Assembly: GCA_003648675.1 (NCBI GenBank)
Contig: QMPS01000036.1
Span: 1 to 7,233 of the forward strand
Direction of reading: 5' to 3'
Length of the DNA stretch: 7,233 nucleotides
From: Aquificota bacterium
Lineage (GTDB): Bacteria > Thermosulfidibacterota > Thermosulfidibacteria > Thermosulfidibacterales > B14-G1
The notes under the pieces are model-generated. The model worked only from the letters and a program-made list of their open reading frames with translations. It ran no database searches and was not told where the DNA came from. Both the position numbers and the translations under genes were made by a program. Shown here one piece after another: positions 1 through 6,073 of this stretch. Numbering within the stretch: position 1 is the first letter of the stretch; each line of letters begins with the position of its first letter.

Positions 1-100
1 CATGATCATGGTCCTGGCACCCAAAAGTATGGCTAAATCTAGTTCTTAGTTTAGCATGGAAGAGGCCTTTTTTAAGCCCCGCTCGTGGCGGTGGTGGGGG

Positions 101-750
101 CTTTTGGGAGATCCCAATTGAACGCTAGTGAACGCTAGCTTCGCTGCCCTTATGCCCCCCAGAGGGAGCATAGCTTTTCTTTCCCAGTCGGGTGCATTGC
201 TCACTTCCATCCTGGACTGGGCCGTGGAGGAAGGTATTGGTTTTTCCAAATTGGTGAGTCTGGGAAACAGAGCCGACGTTACTGAACCTTTTTATGGATT
301 GCTTGGAGGGTTACGGTATTCCTGTGCCTAGGGCTGTTTTGGCCACTTCGGCCGCTGAAGCTGTAGCAGCGGCCCAAGAGTTGGGTTTTCCTGCGGTGCT
401 GAAGCTTTCTTCTCCCCAGATCCTTCACAAGAGCGATGTGGGGGTGTGAAGGTGGGTCTAACTTCTCCTCGGGAGGTGGAAGGTGCTTTAAGGACGTCAC
501 TTTCAGATTGGCTCCTCTCACTTTTGAAGAAGCGGCTGAGATGATAAGAGAGATTAAGAGCTATCCCATTCTGATGGGAGCGAGGGGAGGGGAGAAGGTA
601 GATGTGGATGCTTTGGAGGAGGCCCTGGTGCGTTTTTCCTTGTTGGCTTGGGAGCAGGGCCTAGCAGAGGGTGAGGCCAACCCTTTGAGGGTGACGCCCC
701 AAGGAGTGGTGGCCTTGGACGCCCGTTTTGTTTTGGGAGGGGAGCGATGA
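101..750 (+). pseudogene. Remnant of NDP-forming acyl-CoA (acetyl-CoA) synthetase
   Basis: The intact enzyme converts acyl-CoA, NDP and phosphate to acid, CoA and NTP, and is usually close to 700 residues in its fused form. Only fragments remain here. A degenerate LLGDPN stretch (about 101-118) resembles the family's LGPNC motif. It is followed by a stop (119) and then by the succinyl-CoA-ligase-like segment with SQSGALLTSILDWAVEEG and SLGNRADV (128 to about 290). Sequence then jumps, with a large part of the protein missing, to the start of the ATP-grasp domain in another frame (about 294-446: YGIPVPR, FPAVLKLSSPQILHKSDVG). One missing G in the run at 440-444 shifts the frame, KVGLTSPREVEGAL follows, and a second deletion of perhaps 50 residues joins the C-terminal ATP-grasp end (about 488-750: DVTFRLAPLTFEEAAEMI, EGEANPLRV). 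The segment expected to hold the phosphorylated histidine is absent, so the product should be inactive. The TGA at 748-750 overlaps the next ATG. The left boundary is uncertain and nothing was recognised in 1-100. A misassembly is the main alternative. Confidence 0.82.
119..138 (+). repeat. Perfect 10-bp tandem duplication
   Basis: TGAACGCTAG occurs twice head to tail (119-128 and 129-138). The second copy runs into the conserved coding stretch VNASFAALMPP, while the first begins with an in-frame TGA. The duplication therefore looks like one of the mutations that disrupted the acyl-CoA synthetase gene rather than a functional repeat. Confidence 0.75.
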
Positions 751-1809
751 AGGCTGTCATGGTCCACGCGGTGGACAGGTATGCGGGTAAGACCCTGTTA
801 GCTTTGGGGATGGGGAAGTATTTCCAGGATATGGGGTGGAAGATAGGCTACATAAAACCCGTAGGGACCCTTCCCGTGTGGAGTGAAGAGCACGGGCTGG
901 TGGATCAGGATGCGCTCTTTTTTTCCCAGGCCTTGGGATTGGGCGACCCTATGGAACTTATGGCTCCCTATGTGGTTACCCGAGACAGGCTGAGTCTCTT
1001 TTTTAAGGGTGAGGAGGATGTCCCTGGCAAGGCTCTGGATGCTTTTAGAAAGATCTCTCGAGGAAAGGATCTGGTGATAATTGGTGGGGGGATCCATCTA
1101 TGAAGGAGCCTTTCTAGGGCTGTCGGGTTTCCAGGTAGCCCAAAACTGGGATGTTCCTGCCCTTCTGATTGCCGTTTATGACGAGAGCCTTAGATCCCTC
1201 GATCTGGTTTTGGATGCTTGGTATAGGTTGGGGGATAGGCTTTTGGGTGTGGTGGTAAACAAGGTGCCGGCCCATGGCAGGCAGGTTCTTCTGGAGGAAG
1301 TGGTGCCTTTCATGGAGAGGAAAGGTGTGAAGACTCTGGGTATAATAGCACAGGATTCTAAACTCCAGGCGCTCTCTCTGGAAGAGATCCTCGGCATTAC
1401 TGGGGGCGAGCTTCTCACTACCTCCCCTGCAGGGGAGGTGCGAGTGGAGGGTTTCCTCCTGGGTTCCATGGGGCTGGAGGCAGCCGTGCCCTACTTTAGG
1501 AAGGGTAGGGGAAAGGCCCTCATCGCTCCGGCGGACAGAGCCGATTTGATGTTGGCAGCTTTAGAATGTCCCATCAGCGCCATAATAGTGACGGAGGGTC
1601 TTTCTCCCTCGGAGTCTGTCATTCATAGGGCGGAGGAGAAGGGGGTGCCCGTGGTGCTGGTGGATATGGACACCCTTTCCGCTGTGGAGTTGCTAGATGC
1701 GAAATGGGGTATAGTGGCTTTGAGTGGTAAAGGGAAAGTGGCTAGGGCAGTGGAGTTGGTGAAGGCTTCTCTGGATTGGGAAGCCCTTTTGGGGGCTTTG
1801 GGGGTGTAG
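747..1809 (+). pseudogene. Pta N-terminal-like (BioD-type P-loop) / DRTGG-domain protein, frameshifted
   Basis: The conceptual protein of about 353 residues has a BioD/CobB-like P-loop domain at its N-terminus (AGKT at residues 13-16, then GYIKPVG) and a DRTGG-type domain near its C-terminus (ALIAPADRADLMLAALECP, IIVTEGLSPSESV). This is the layout of the N-terminal regulatory part of long phosphotransacetylases. No transacetylase catalytic domain follows, so an acetyltransferase activity is not expected, and an accessory or regulatory role is inference. The reading frame breaks at a run of six G (1086-1091): the first frame stops at 1103, and the second frame (open from TTG 1081) continues without a break to the TAG at 1807-1809. 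Removing one G restores VIIGGGSIYEGAFLGL as one frame. The ATG overlaps the TGA of the synthetase remnant (ATGA), as in coupled operon genes, and homologues are known beside NDP-forming acetyl-CoA synthetases. The shift may be a true mutation, a phase-variable tract or a sequencing error. Confidence 0.78.
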
Positions 1810-2375
1810 TGAAGGTATTGGCCCTGGAGGGGAGCCCTCGGAGAGGGGGAAACTCTTCTATCCTTCTGGACTGGGTATTGGAAGGGGTAGAGGAGAAAGG
1901 GGGACAGGTTACCCGCCTTTATGTCAGAGATTTGGAGATCAGTCCATGCACTGGGTGTGATGGTTGTCAGGTAGCGGGGGAGTGTGTGGTCAGAGACGAC
2001 ATGGATCGGGTGATGACCCTTCTTTTGGATAGTGATCATTTGGTGGTGGCGACACCTGTCTATTTCTATCACCTTCCTGCTCAACTTAAGGCTTTAGTGG
2101 ATCGTTTCCAGCCTTTATGGGGGAGGAGGGTTCTTCTGAAAAAGGGGTTGCCCGAAAGGGGAAAGCTGCTTCTAGTGGGGGTAGGGGCCACTAGAGGCGA
2201 AAGGCTTTTTGACGGTGTCTTGCTCACCATGAAGTGTGTAGCCCCCTTTCTTGGGCTTGTGTTGGTCGATCCTCTGCTGGTGAGAGGAGTGGATGCTGTG
2301 GGGGCAGTTAGGGATGTGAGGGGACTGAAAGGGATAGCTATAAAGAAGGGTATGGAGTTGGTGACCCGAGGCTAG
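1809..2375 (+). CDS. Isf-like NAD(P)H-dependent FMN reductase / iron-sulfur flavoprotein
   Basis: A 188-residue flavodoxin-fold protein of the NADPH-dependent FMN reductase family. The N-terminus has the FMN phosphate-binding loop LEGSPRRGGNSS (residues 6-17). A compact cysteine motif C47-x2-C50-x2-C53-x5-C59 follows, matching the CX2CX2CX4-7C pattern that binds a [4Fe-4S] cluster in the iron-sulfur flavoprotein (Isf) group, and then TPVYFYHLPAQLKALVDR (82-99), the usual flavin and dimer region. The expected role is cytosolic electron transfer between reduced carriers and an unknown acceptor. The start was set at GTG 1809 because VKVLALEGSPR is where family members begin and because it shares one base with the preceding TAG (TAGTG), which suggests translational coupling. 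An upstream TTG at 1776 would only add a glycine-rich tail encoded over the preceding gene. The frame is intact, unlike the two genes before it. Substrate and partner cannot be told from sequence. Confidence 0.85.
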   Translation: MKVLALEGSPRRGGNSSILLDWVLEGVEEKGGQVTRLYVRDLEISPCTGCDGCQVAGECVVRDDMDRVMTLLLDSDHLVVATPVYFYHLPAQLKALVDRFQPLWGRRVLLKKGLPERGKLLLVGVGATRGERLFDGVLLTMKCVAPFLGLVLVDPLLVRGVDAVGAVRDVRGLKGIAIKKGMELVTRG

Positions 2376-2414
2376 TCTGATGGAGATCCTCTGCGGTTGG
2401 GGTAGAAGTGTGGA

Positions 2415-2555
2415 GTGGCTCTGTTTTCGGAGTCTATTGTGGCTCGTTTGGATCTTGACAATTCCGATAGGGTGGTTTCCTGTGGAACCGAAGATGAGGG
2501 CTGTGTTGGGAAGGTGTTGTTGGGAATCCGCGGGCCTGGTGTGGAGTATATCTGA
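2415..2555 (+). CDS. Possible very small or degenerate ORF between flavoprotein and V4R genes
   Basis: The stretch 2376-2576 has no recognisable gene. One frame, open from GTG 2415 to TGA 2553, gives 46 residues of protein-like composition (FSESIVARLDLDNSD, then a CGTEDEGC pair of cysteines and KVLLGIRGPGVEYI). No good ribosome binding site precedes it, and an in-frame TAG lies at 2403. A second frame (ATG 2380) is longer but reads as an unlikely tryptophan- and cysteine-rich product. The ATG 2380 frame could have joined the 46-residue frame before a frameshift. I do not recognise the family. It may be a remnant of a lost operon gene or chance. Confidence 0.22.
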   Translation: MALFSESIVARLDLDNSDRVVSCGTEDEGCVGKVLLGIRGPGVEYI

Positions 2556-2576
2556 TTTATGGAAGGAGAAGGGACC

Positions 2577-3044
2577 ATGAAGGAAGCAGTGGAAGAGGTG
2601 GTGAGGGAGAGTTCGGTTCTCATCGATAAGGAGGGTCTTTCCAATCTTTATGAGTCTGTTCTCAAAATAGCAGGGTTTGGTTTGGGGGGGATTCTCTATA
2701 CTGCTGGCAAGAAGGCTGGGAACAAGGGTGCGGTTCTCTTGAAGGATAGATTGGGTGTGAAGGGGCGGGATCTCATTGAGGCCATGGTTTTGGCCTTTGA
2801 GGTGGGCAACTGGGGAAAGATGAAGGTGGAAGGCGTGAATGAAGAGCTTTATAGGGTTACTGTGACGGAGAACGTTTTGGTGAGCAGTCTGGAGAAGAGG
2901 AGAAAAAAGCCGGTGTGCCATCCCCTGGCGGGGTACATAGCCGGTTTTTTTGAGTTGGCGTTAGAGGACAAAGTCCAGGTTAAAGAGCAACAGTGCATGG
3001 GAAAAGGGGACTCGGCCTGTGTTTTTGAGGTGAAGGTGGGTTGA
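2577..3044 (+). CDS. Stand-alone V4R (4-vinyl reductase) domain protein
   Basis: A 155-residue protein with a C-terminal V4R domain. The diagnostic pattern is present: VCHPLAGYIAGFFELAL (residues 113-129, with C114 and H115), then VQVKEQQCMGKGDSACVFEV with C140 and C148. V4R is a small-molecule-binding domain found in XylR/DmpR-type regulators, in BchJ and in free-standing proteins. The conserved Cys/His residues may bind metal or shape the pocket. There is no DNA-binding or catalytic domain, so this is probably a soluble ligand-binding protein whose ligand is unknown. The start is ATG 2577, placed about 8 bases after AAGGAG (2563-2568); an in-frame ATG at 2559 has a poorer site. It is the last gene of the plus-strand cluster, 201 bases after the flavoprotein gene, and faces pilM on the other strand. 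The link to acyl-CoA metabolism is only by position. Confidence 0.8.
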   Translation: MKEAVEEVVRESSVLIDKEGLSNLYESVLKIAGFGLGGILYTAGKKAGNKGAVLLKDRLGVKGRDLIEAMVLAFEVGNWGKMKVEGVNEELYRVTVTENVLVSSLEKRRKKPVCHPLAGYIAGFFELALEDKVQVKEQQCMGKGDSACVFEVKVG

Positions 3045-3059
3045 GTTCTGCCCTTTTTT
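3038..3059 (+). terminator. Weak candidate rho-independent terminator after the V4R gene
   Basis: GGGT (3038-3041) can pair with GCCC (3050-3053), with one G-T pair, across an 8-base loop, and six T follow directly (3054-3059). The stem is short and overlaps the V4R stop codon, but the T-run position is right and this is the only candidate between the convergent genes. Confidence 0.3.
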
Positions 3060-3071
3060 GTCTTGTTCCGA

Positions 3072-4142
3072 TCAAGGAACGCTTCTCAGGGCTGTGCCCA
3101 TGGCTATGGGGATGCGGGTGGAGATCTCGTCCATGTGGGTGGGGTCTAGGCGGGGGTGAAGGTCTATCTTTCTTATAGGAGAGAGGGTTTGGACGTGCAC
3201 GTTGAGGAAAGAAGTGAGCTCAGGAATCAGGAAGGGTGTGTTAGAAGCACCACCTGTAATGAGGATCTTTTCTATCCCCTCCTGAGTGCCTAGAAGGTTT
3301 TGGGAATAGTTAAGGGAGATGATTATTTCGTTGTGGAGCTTTGACGCCAGAGCATGGGAGCCTTCCCTGAGCGTGTCTTCATCTACGTCTCCTGAGAGCT
3401 TTATCCGCTCGGCGTCCTCTATCGAACAGTCGAGGCGGCGAGAGATGCTTTGGGTTACCACATCTCCCCCTATCTCCACGTTCCTACTGTAAAGGATACG
3501 GTTGTCCTTGATGACCAGAAGGTTAGAGCTTTCGGCTCCGATGTCCAGTACCATAAAGAGGACATTGGACAGATCGTCATAGTTGACTATGGCTATGTTT
3601 GCCAGGGCTAGGAATGTGGAGTCTAGGACTTCTAAATTGATTCCAGCCATGAGAAAGAGTTGTTGATAGGACTCTATGACGTTTCTTCTCGCTACCACAT
3701 AGACTAGGTCTATGTTCTCCCCTTCCTTGATGTCATACACGTGGAAGTCGAAGTGGATCTCTTCTAGTTTGAATGGAAGGGTCTTTTCTATTTCCCACTG
3801 GATAGCCTTTTCTATCTCTTCTGATGGCACATAAGGCAGTCGAGTTCTTCTGAGGATGGTGAGGTTCCCAGGCAAAGCTAGAGAGATGTTTCTATTTTTT
3901 AGGTTTAGTGTGTTCCAGATAGTATCCAACTCTGATGCCAGGCCTTCCTGATCTTCAATGGAGCCCATACTCATCTTCCCAGGTGGCAGAGGGACTACGT
4001 GGGCTTGGTGCAGAACCAGCTGGCTTCCTTTTCTTCTGATGTCGGCAATTTTTATTGCGTTAGTTCCTATTTCCACTCCTAAAAGAGCTTTTTTCTTTCC
4101 CAAGGCCGCTTTAAAGGGTCCCAACTTTTCCAGCAGCTTCAA
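3072..4142 (-). CDS. pilM: Type IV pilus assembly protein PilM (actin-like ATPase)
   Basis: A 356-residue actin/FtsA-fold protein, normal in length for PilM. Visible motifs are phosphate-1 LLGVEIGTNAIKIADI (residues 20-35), the family signature AIQWEIEKTLPF (113-124), phosphate-2 MVLDIGAESSNL (197-208) and the adenosine loop ILITGGASNTPFL (293-305). PilM is a cytosolic protein that binds ATP and the N-terminal tail of PilN, linking the inner-membrane PilN/PilO/PilP complex to the pilus motor. No pilN, pilO, pilP or pilQ lies beside it: the region downstream is occupied by a convergent cluster and the upstream genes are unrelated, so it is an orphan copy. The start is uncertain. TTG 4142 has a Shine-Dalgarno-like AGGAG only 2 bases away, while CTG two codons later would have 8-base spacing. 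Both give almost the same protein. A separate promoter seems likely (see 4173-4202). Confidence 0.92.
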   Translation of the reverse strand: MKLLEKLGPFKAALGKKKALLGVEIGTNAIKIADIRRKGSQLVLHQAHVVPLPPGKMSMGSIEDQEGLASELDTIWNTLNLKNRNISLALPGNLTILRRTRLPYVPSEEIEKAIQWEIEKTLPFKLEEIHFDFHVYDIKEGENIDLVYVVARRNVIESYQQLFLMAGINLEVLDSTFLALANIAIVNYDDLSNVLFMVLDIGAESSNLLVIKDNRILYSRNVEIGGDVVTQSISRRLDCSIEDAERIKLSGDVDEDTLREGSHALASKLHNEIIISLNYSQNLLGTQEGIEKILITGGASNTPFLIPELTSFLNVHVQTLSPIRKIDLHPRLDPTHMDEISTRIPIAMGTALRSVP

Positions 4143-4172
4143 AGCTCCTCTCCCAAATAAGGTTTTCTTAGG

Positions 4173-4202
4173 TTATTAGCATTGATATCTGAGGTTAGTC
4201 AA
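4173..4202 (-). promoter_or_regulatory. Candidate sigma-70 promoter for pilM
   Basis: On the minus strand TTGACT (4197-4202) is followed after 18 bases by TAATAA (4173-4178), with an upstream TG one base before it as in extended -10 promoters. Transcription would begin near 4166, about 24 bases before the TTG start of pilM. The -35 match is good and the -10 match moderate. Confidence 0.4.
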
Positions 4203-4272
4203 CTAGAAAATGGGCTCTTGTTAGGTTTTTCCCGTTTTTTCTCCCTTTCTTGGTGACCGATGAAGCAGCTTT

Positions 4273-4292
4273 TCCCTCCTTCACGGGAGGGA
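4273..4292. other. Perfect 7-bp stem-loop after the membrane-protein gene
   Basis: TCCCTCC (4273-4279) and GGAGGGA (4286-4292) form a perfect stem with a 6-base loop, starting 11 bases beyond the stop codon of the 62-residue membrane protein gene. On the minus strand, the direction of transcription, the stem is followed by AAAAGC and not by T residues, so it is not a standard intrinsic terminator. It may act as a 3' mRNA stabiliser or a processing site. The gap 4143-4303 otherwise contains only the pilM promoter and no convincing gene. Confidence 0.45.
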
Positions 4293-4303
4293 TCAGATAC
4301 TGC

Positions 4304-4492
4304 TCAGAGTATACCCTTAACTGTACCTGTTCTTTTGTAGATGTACGCTTGGATAGCTAGGATTATGCTACCCATAATCAGGGGTCCTACAGCTGCAGGG
4401 TAGTTTCTTTTGATAACAGAAACCACGCCCGACACCATGAGAAATACTCCCAGAAATATCCATATCATGCCACTGATTTTCGAGTGGTCCAC
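4304..4492 (-). CDS. Small two-helix membrane protein of unknown function
   Basis: A 62-residue protein with two predicted hydrophobic helices, about residues 8-27 (GMIWIFLGVFLMVSGVVSVI) and 34-53 (AVGPLIMGSIILAIQAYIY). A short basic, proline-containing turn (KRNYP) lies between them, and the tail is basic (YKRTGTVKG). This predicts a hairpin in the inner membrane with the connecting loop probably cytoplasmic. No conserved catalytic motif is visible and I do not recognise a named family. The start is GTG 4492, preceded by a G-rich site (GGGGG, about 8 bases upstream). It begins 18 bases after the stop of the Fis-like gene and is probably co-transcribed with it. A stem-loop lies just beyond its stop. 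Confidence 0.65.
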   Translation of the reverse strand: MDHSKISGMIWIFLGVFLMVSGVVSVIKRNYPAAVGPLIMGSIILAIQAYIYKRTGTVKGIL

Positions 4493-4510
4493 TTTGAAGT
4501 CCCCCTGTTT

Positions 4511-4750
4511 TTATTTCTCCGTTTTAAGCTGGTATTTTTTAATCTTATTGCTGAGGGTATTCCGATTTATTCCCAATACCTGAGCAGCTTTTCTTTTGTT
4601 GCCTCCTGTGTGTTCTAGGGCTTTCTCGATGAGCACCCTTTCTACTCCTTCCATGACTAAGCTGTGGAGGTTCTTGCTGTTGTACAATTCCGGATGGTCG
4701 ATGGCTTCCTTCACTAGCTTTCCAATGAGAGAGGGTAAATCAGAGGACAT
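4511..4750 (-). CDS. Fis-family small DNA-binding regulator
   Basis: A 79-residue protein whose C-terminal half is a Fis-type (HTH_8) helix-turn-helix: VLIEKALEHTGGNKRKAAQVLG followed by INRNTLSNKIKKYQL (about residues 39-75). This segment is shared by Fis and by the DNA-binding ends of NtrC-family activators. There is no AAA+ or receiver domain, so it is a free-standing Fis-like protein, slightly shorter than Escherichia coli Fis (98 residues). It may bend DNA or modulate transcription; its targets are unknown. The start ATG 4750 was chosen over a longer frame reaching 4894 because AAAGGAG (4759-4765 complement) sits 8 bases upstream, the extra N-terminal residues are not Fis-like, and a promoter lies inside that extension. 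The 62-residue membrane protein follows after 18 bases. Confidence 0.82.
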   Translation of the reverse strand: MSSDLPSLIGKLVKEAIDHPELYNSKNLHSLVMEGVERVLIEKALEHTGGNKRKAAQVLGINRNTLSNKIKKYQLKTEK

Positions 4751-4790
4751 AGACTTCACTCCTTTAACTGGGGGAGATCTATTGAAAAAA

Positions 4791-4819
4791 ACTTTACACC
4801 ATCCCTGTTGGCTAATCAA
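4791..4819 (-). promoter_or_regulatory. Candidate sigma-70 promoter for the Fis-like gene
   Basis: On the minus strand TTGATT (4814-4819), a 17-base spacer and TAAAGT (4791-4796) match the -35 and -10 consensus at four of six positions each. Transcription would begin near 4784, giving a leader of about 34 bases before ATG 4750. The rest of the gap 4820-4939 shows no gene or obvious terminator. Confidence 0.45.
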
Positions 4820-4939
4820 GGCTGAGATTAGGAGTGAGGGGTATATTGGGGAGTCCGAAATTGGCGTTGTTGGCCTGGAAAGCTCCGATTGCATCTTTTT
4901 GGGACCTTTTTCTCTCTGAGGGTGTGCTCTAAGGTGGTG

Positions 4940-5575
4940 TTACAGGATGAGCCCACTGAAGAAAGGGTTAAATCGTTTTTCCCTTCCAATGGTGGATGGG
5001 GGACCATGGCCTGGTAGTACTTCTGTGTCCTCGGGCAGAACGAAGAGTTTCTGTCTCACAGAGCGGAAGAGGGCGTCGTGCTGTGAAAAGGGCAGGTCTG
5101 TTCTGCCTACGGATCCAGCAAAGAGGGTGTCCCCTGTGAAGACCACTCCGGAGCCGTAAAGGCAGACGGAGCCTACGGTGTGGCCGGGGGTTTCTATCAC
5201 GGTTAGTTCCTCGCTGCCCACAGGAATCGTGTCTCCTTCTTTCAGTAATAGATCGGGTTCAGGAGAGGGTTTGGCCCTGCATATCATGACGAGCATAGGG
5301 TTGTGGGGGGATCTGAAAAGGGGGAGGTCCTTTTCTGGTATGGCAAGTAGGGCTTCGGGAAAGGCCTCTTTCACGTCGGCGTTGGCACCAATGTGATCAA
5401 CGTGGCAGTGAGTGTTAACGATGTGGGTAAGGGTGAAGCCTTGTTTTTCAATCTCCTCTACGATCATGGGGCCCTCTGCTCCCGGATCTATCACTATACC
5501 TTGATTGGTTTCTTCGTCCCACACTAGATAACAGTTGACTTCTAGAGGTCCTACCACAAGGGTCTCTATTTTCAT
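4940..5575 (-). CDS. YcbL/glyoxalase II-like metallo-beta-lactamase-fold hydrolase
   Basis: A 211-residue single-domain metallo-beta-lactamase hydrolase, full length for the YcbL/GloB-like group. Zinc ligands are all present: H56, H58, D60 and H61 in [10 protein letters not shown]132 in TPGHTVGS, D149 in FTGDTLF and H190 in PGHGP. The end, [18 protein letters not shown], is typical of this group. Type II glyoxalases hydrolyse S-lactoylglutathione, but the long C-terminal substrate-binding domain of GloB is missing, so the real substrate may be another thioester or a low-molecular-weight thiol adduct. The position after the first histidine is usually small, and here it is cysteine (C57), a mild departure. 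The protein is cytosolic with no signal peptide. ATG 5575 overlaps the dtd stop (ATGA), so it is probably translated by coupling. No clear terminator follows its TAA. Confidence 0.88.
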   Translation of the reverse strand: MKIETLVVGPLEVNCYLVWDEETNQGIVIDPGAEGPMIVEEIEKQGFTLTHIVNTHCHVDHIGANADVKEAFPEALLAIPEKDLPLFRSPHNPMLVMICRAKPSPEPDLLLKEGDTIPVGSEELTVIETPGHTVGSVCLYGSGVVFTGDTLFAGSVGRTDLPFSQHDALFRSVRQKLFVLPEDTEVLPGHGPPSTIGREKRFNPFFSGLIL

Positions 5576-6024
5576 CTACCTCTCTCCCTCGAGTTGATAA
5601 TAAAGGTGACAGGTCCATCGTTCTCTATGTAGACCAGCATGTGGGCTTGGAAAACCCCCTGAGCTACTGAGACGGGGTATTGTTTGAAATGTTCCACGGC
5701 CCTGTTGAAGATGTCCGAAGCTTCCTGAGGGGGAGCAGCCCGAGTGAAATTGGGCCTCCTTCCCTTACGGCAGTCTCCCAGGAGAGTAAACTGGGGAATG
5801 ACTAGGATGCCTCCCTGGATGTCCAACACAGAAAGGTTCATCTTTCCCTGCTCATCTTCGAAGATGCGCAAGTGGACGATCTTGTCGCAGAGCCATTCTA
5901 GGTCTTCTTGGGTGTCACCCTTCTCTACTCCAAGAAGGCAGTTGAGGCCCGGGCCTATCTGGCCTACCACCTGGCCACCCACTTCTACTCTAGAACTCTT
6001 TACTCTTTGGATGACAGCTATCAT
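5572..6024 (-). CDS. dtd: D-aminoacyl-tRNA deacylase
   Basis: A 150-residue DTD-family protein of normal length. It hydrolyses D-aminoacyl-tRNAs and mischarged glycyl-tRNA(Ala), a chirality proofreading step in the cytosol. The N-terminus [14 protein letters not shown] is typical, as are QFTLLGD followed by [13 protein letters not shown] (77-99) and NDGPVTFII (135-143), which holds the Gly137-Pro138 cis dipeptide used for chiral selection. The usual SQFTL motif reads PQFTL here (P77 in place of Ser), while Thr80 is kept. The start ATG 6024 fits family alignments and follows TTGGAG closely (3 bases). An in-frame ATG at 6069 would add 15 unconserved residues and lacks a ribosome binding site. 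The stop overlaps the start of the metallo-hydrolase gene, and the gene lies 49 bases after the isochorismatase-family gene. Confidence 0.95.
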   Translation of the reverse strand: MIAVIQRVKSSRVEVGGQVVGQIGPGLNCLLGVEKGDTQEDLEWLCDKIVHLRIFEDEQGKMNLSVLDIQGGILVIPQFTLLGDCRKGRRPNFTRAAPPQEASDIFNRAVEHFKQYPVSVAQGVFQAHMLVYIENDGPVTFIINSRERGR

Positions 6025-6073
6025 GGGCTCCAAGTATATAGGTTCTCGTCCCGTGCTGGCAATGGCCATTTGG

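Noticed and set aside
1623..2084. Minus-strand open frame of 153 codons
   Set aside because: It is antisense to the DRTGG and flavoprotein coding regions, with low-complexity Ser/Thr/Pro composition and no family features.
2172..2921. Long minus-strand open frame (249 codons)
   Set aside because: It runs opposite the flavoprotein and V4R genes, its product is rich in His, Pro and Ser with no motif, and both sense-strand genes have clear family signatures.
3065..3080. GTTCC/GGAAC inverted repeat at the pilM stop
   Set aside because: The stem has only 5 pairs and neither strand has a T-run after it, so it was not called as a terminator.
4877..4894. Sigma-54-like TGG...TTGCA on the plus strand
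   Set aside because: Spacing between the GG and GC elements is 12 instead of 10 bases and no plus-strand gene follows.
4751..4894. N-terminal extension of the Fis-like protein
   Set aside because: The extra 48 residues are unlike Fis, contain the probable promoter, and are bypassed by a good ribosome binding site before ATG 4750.
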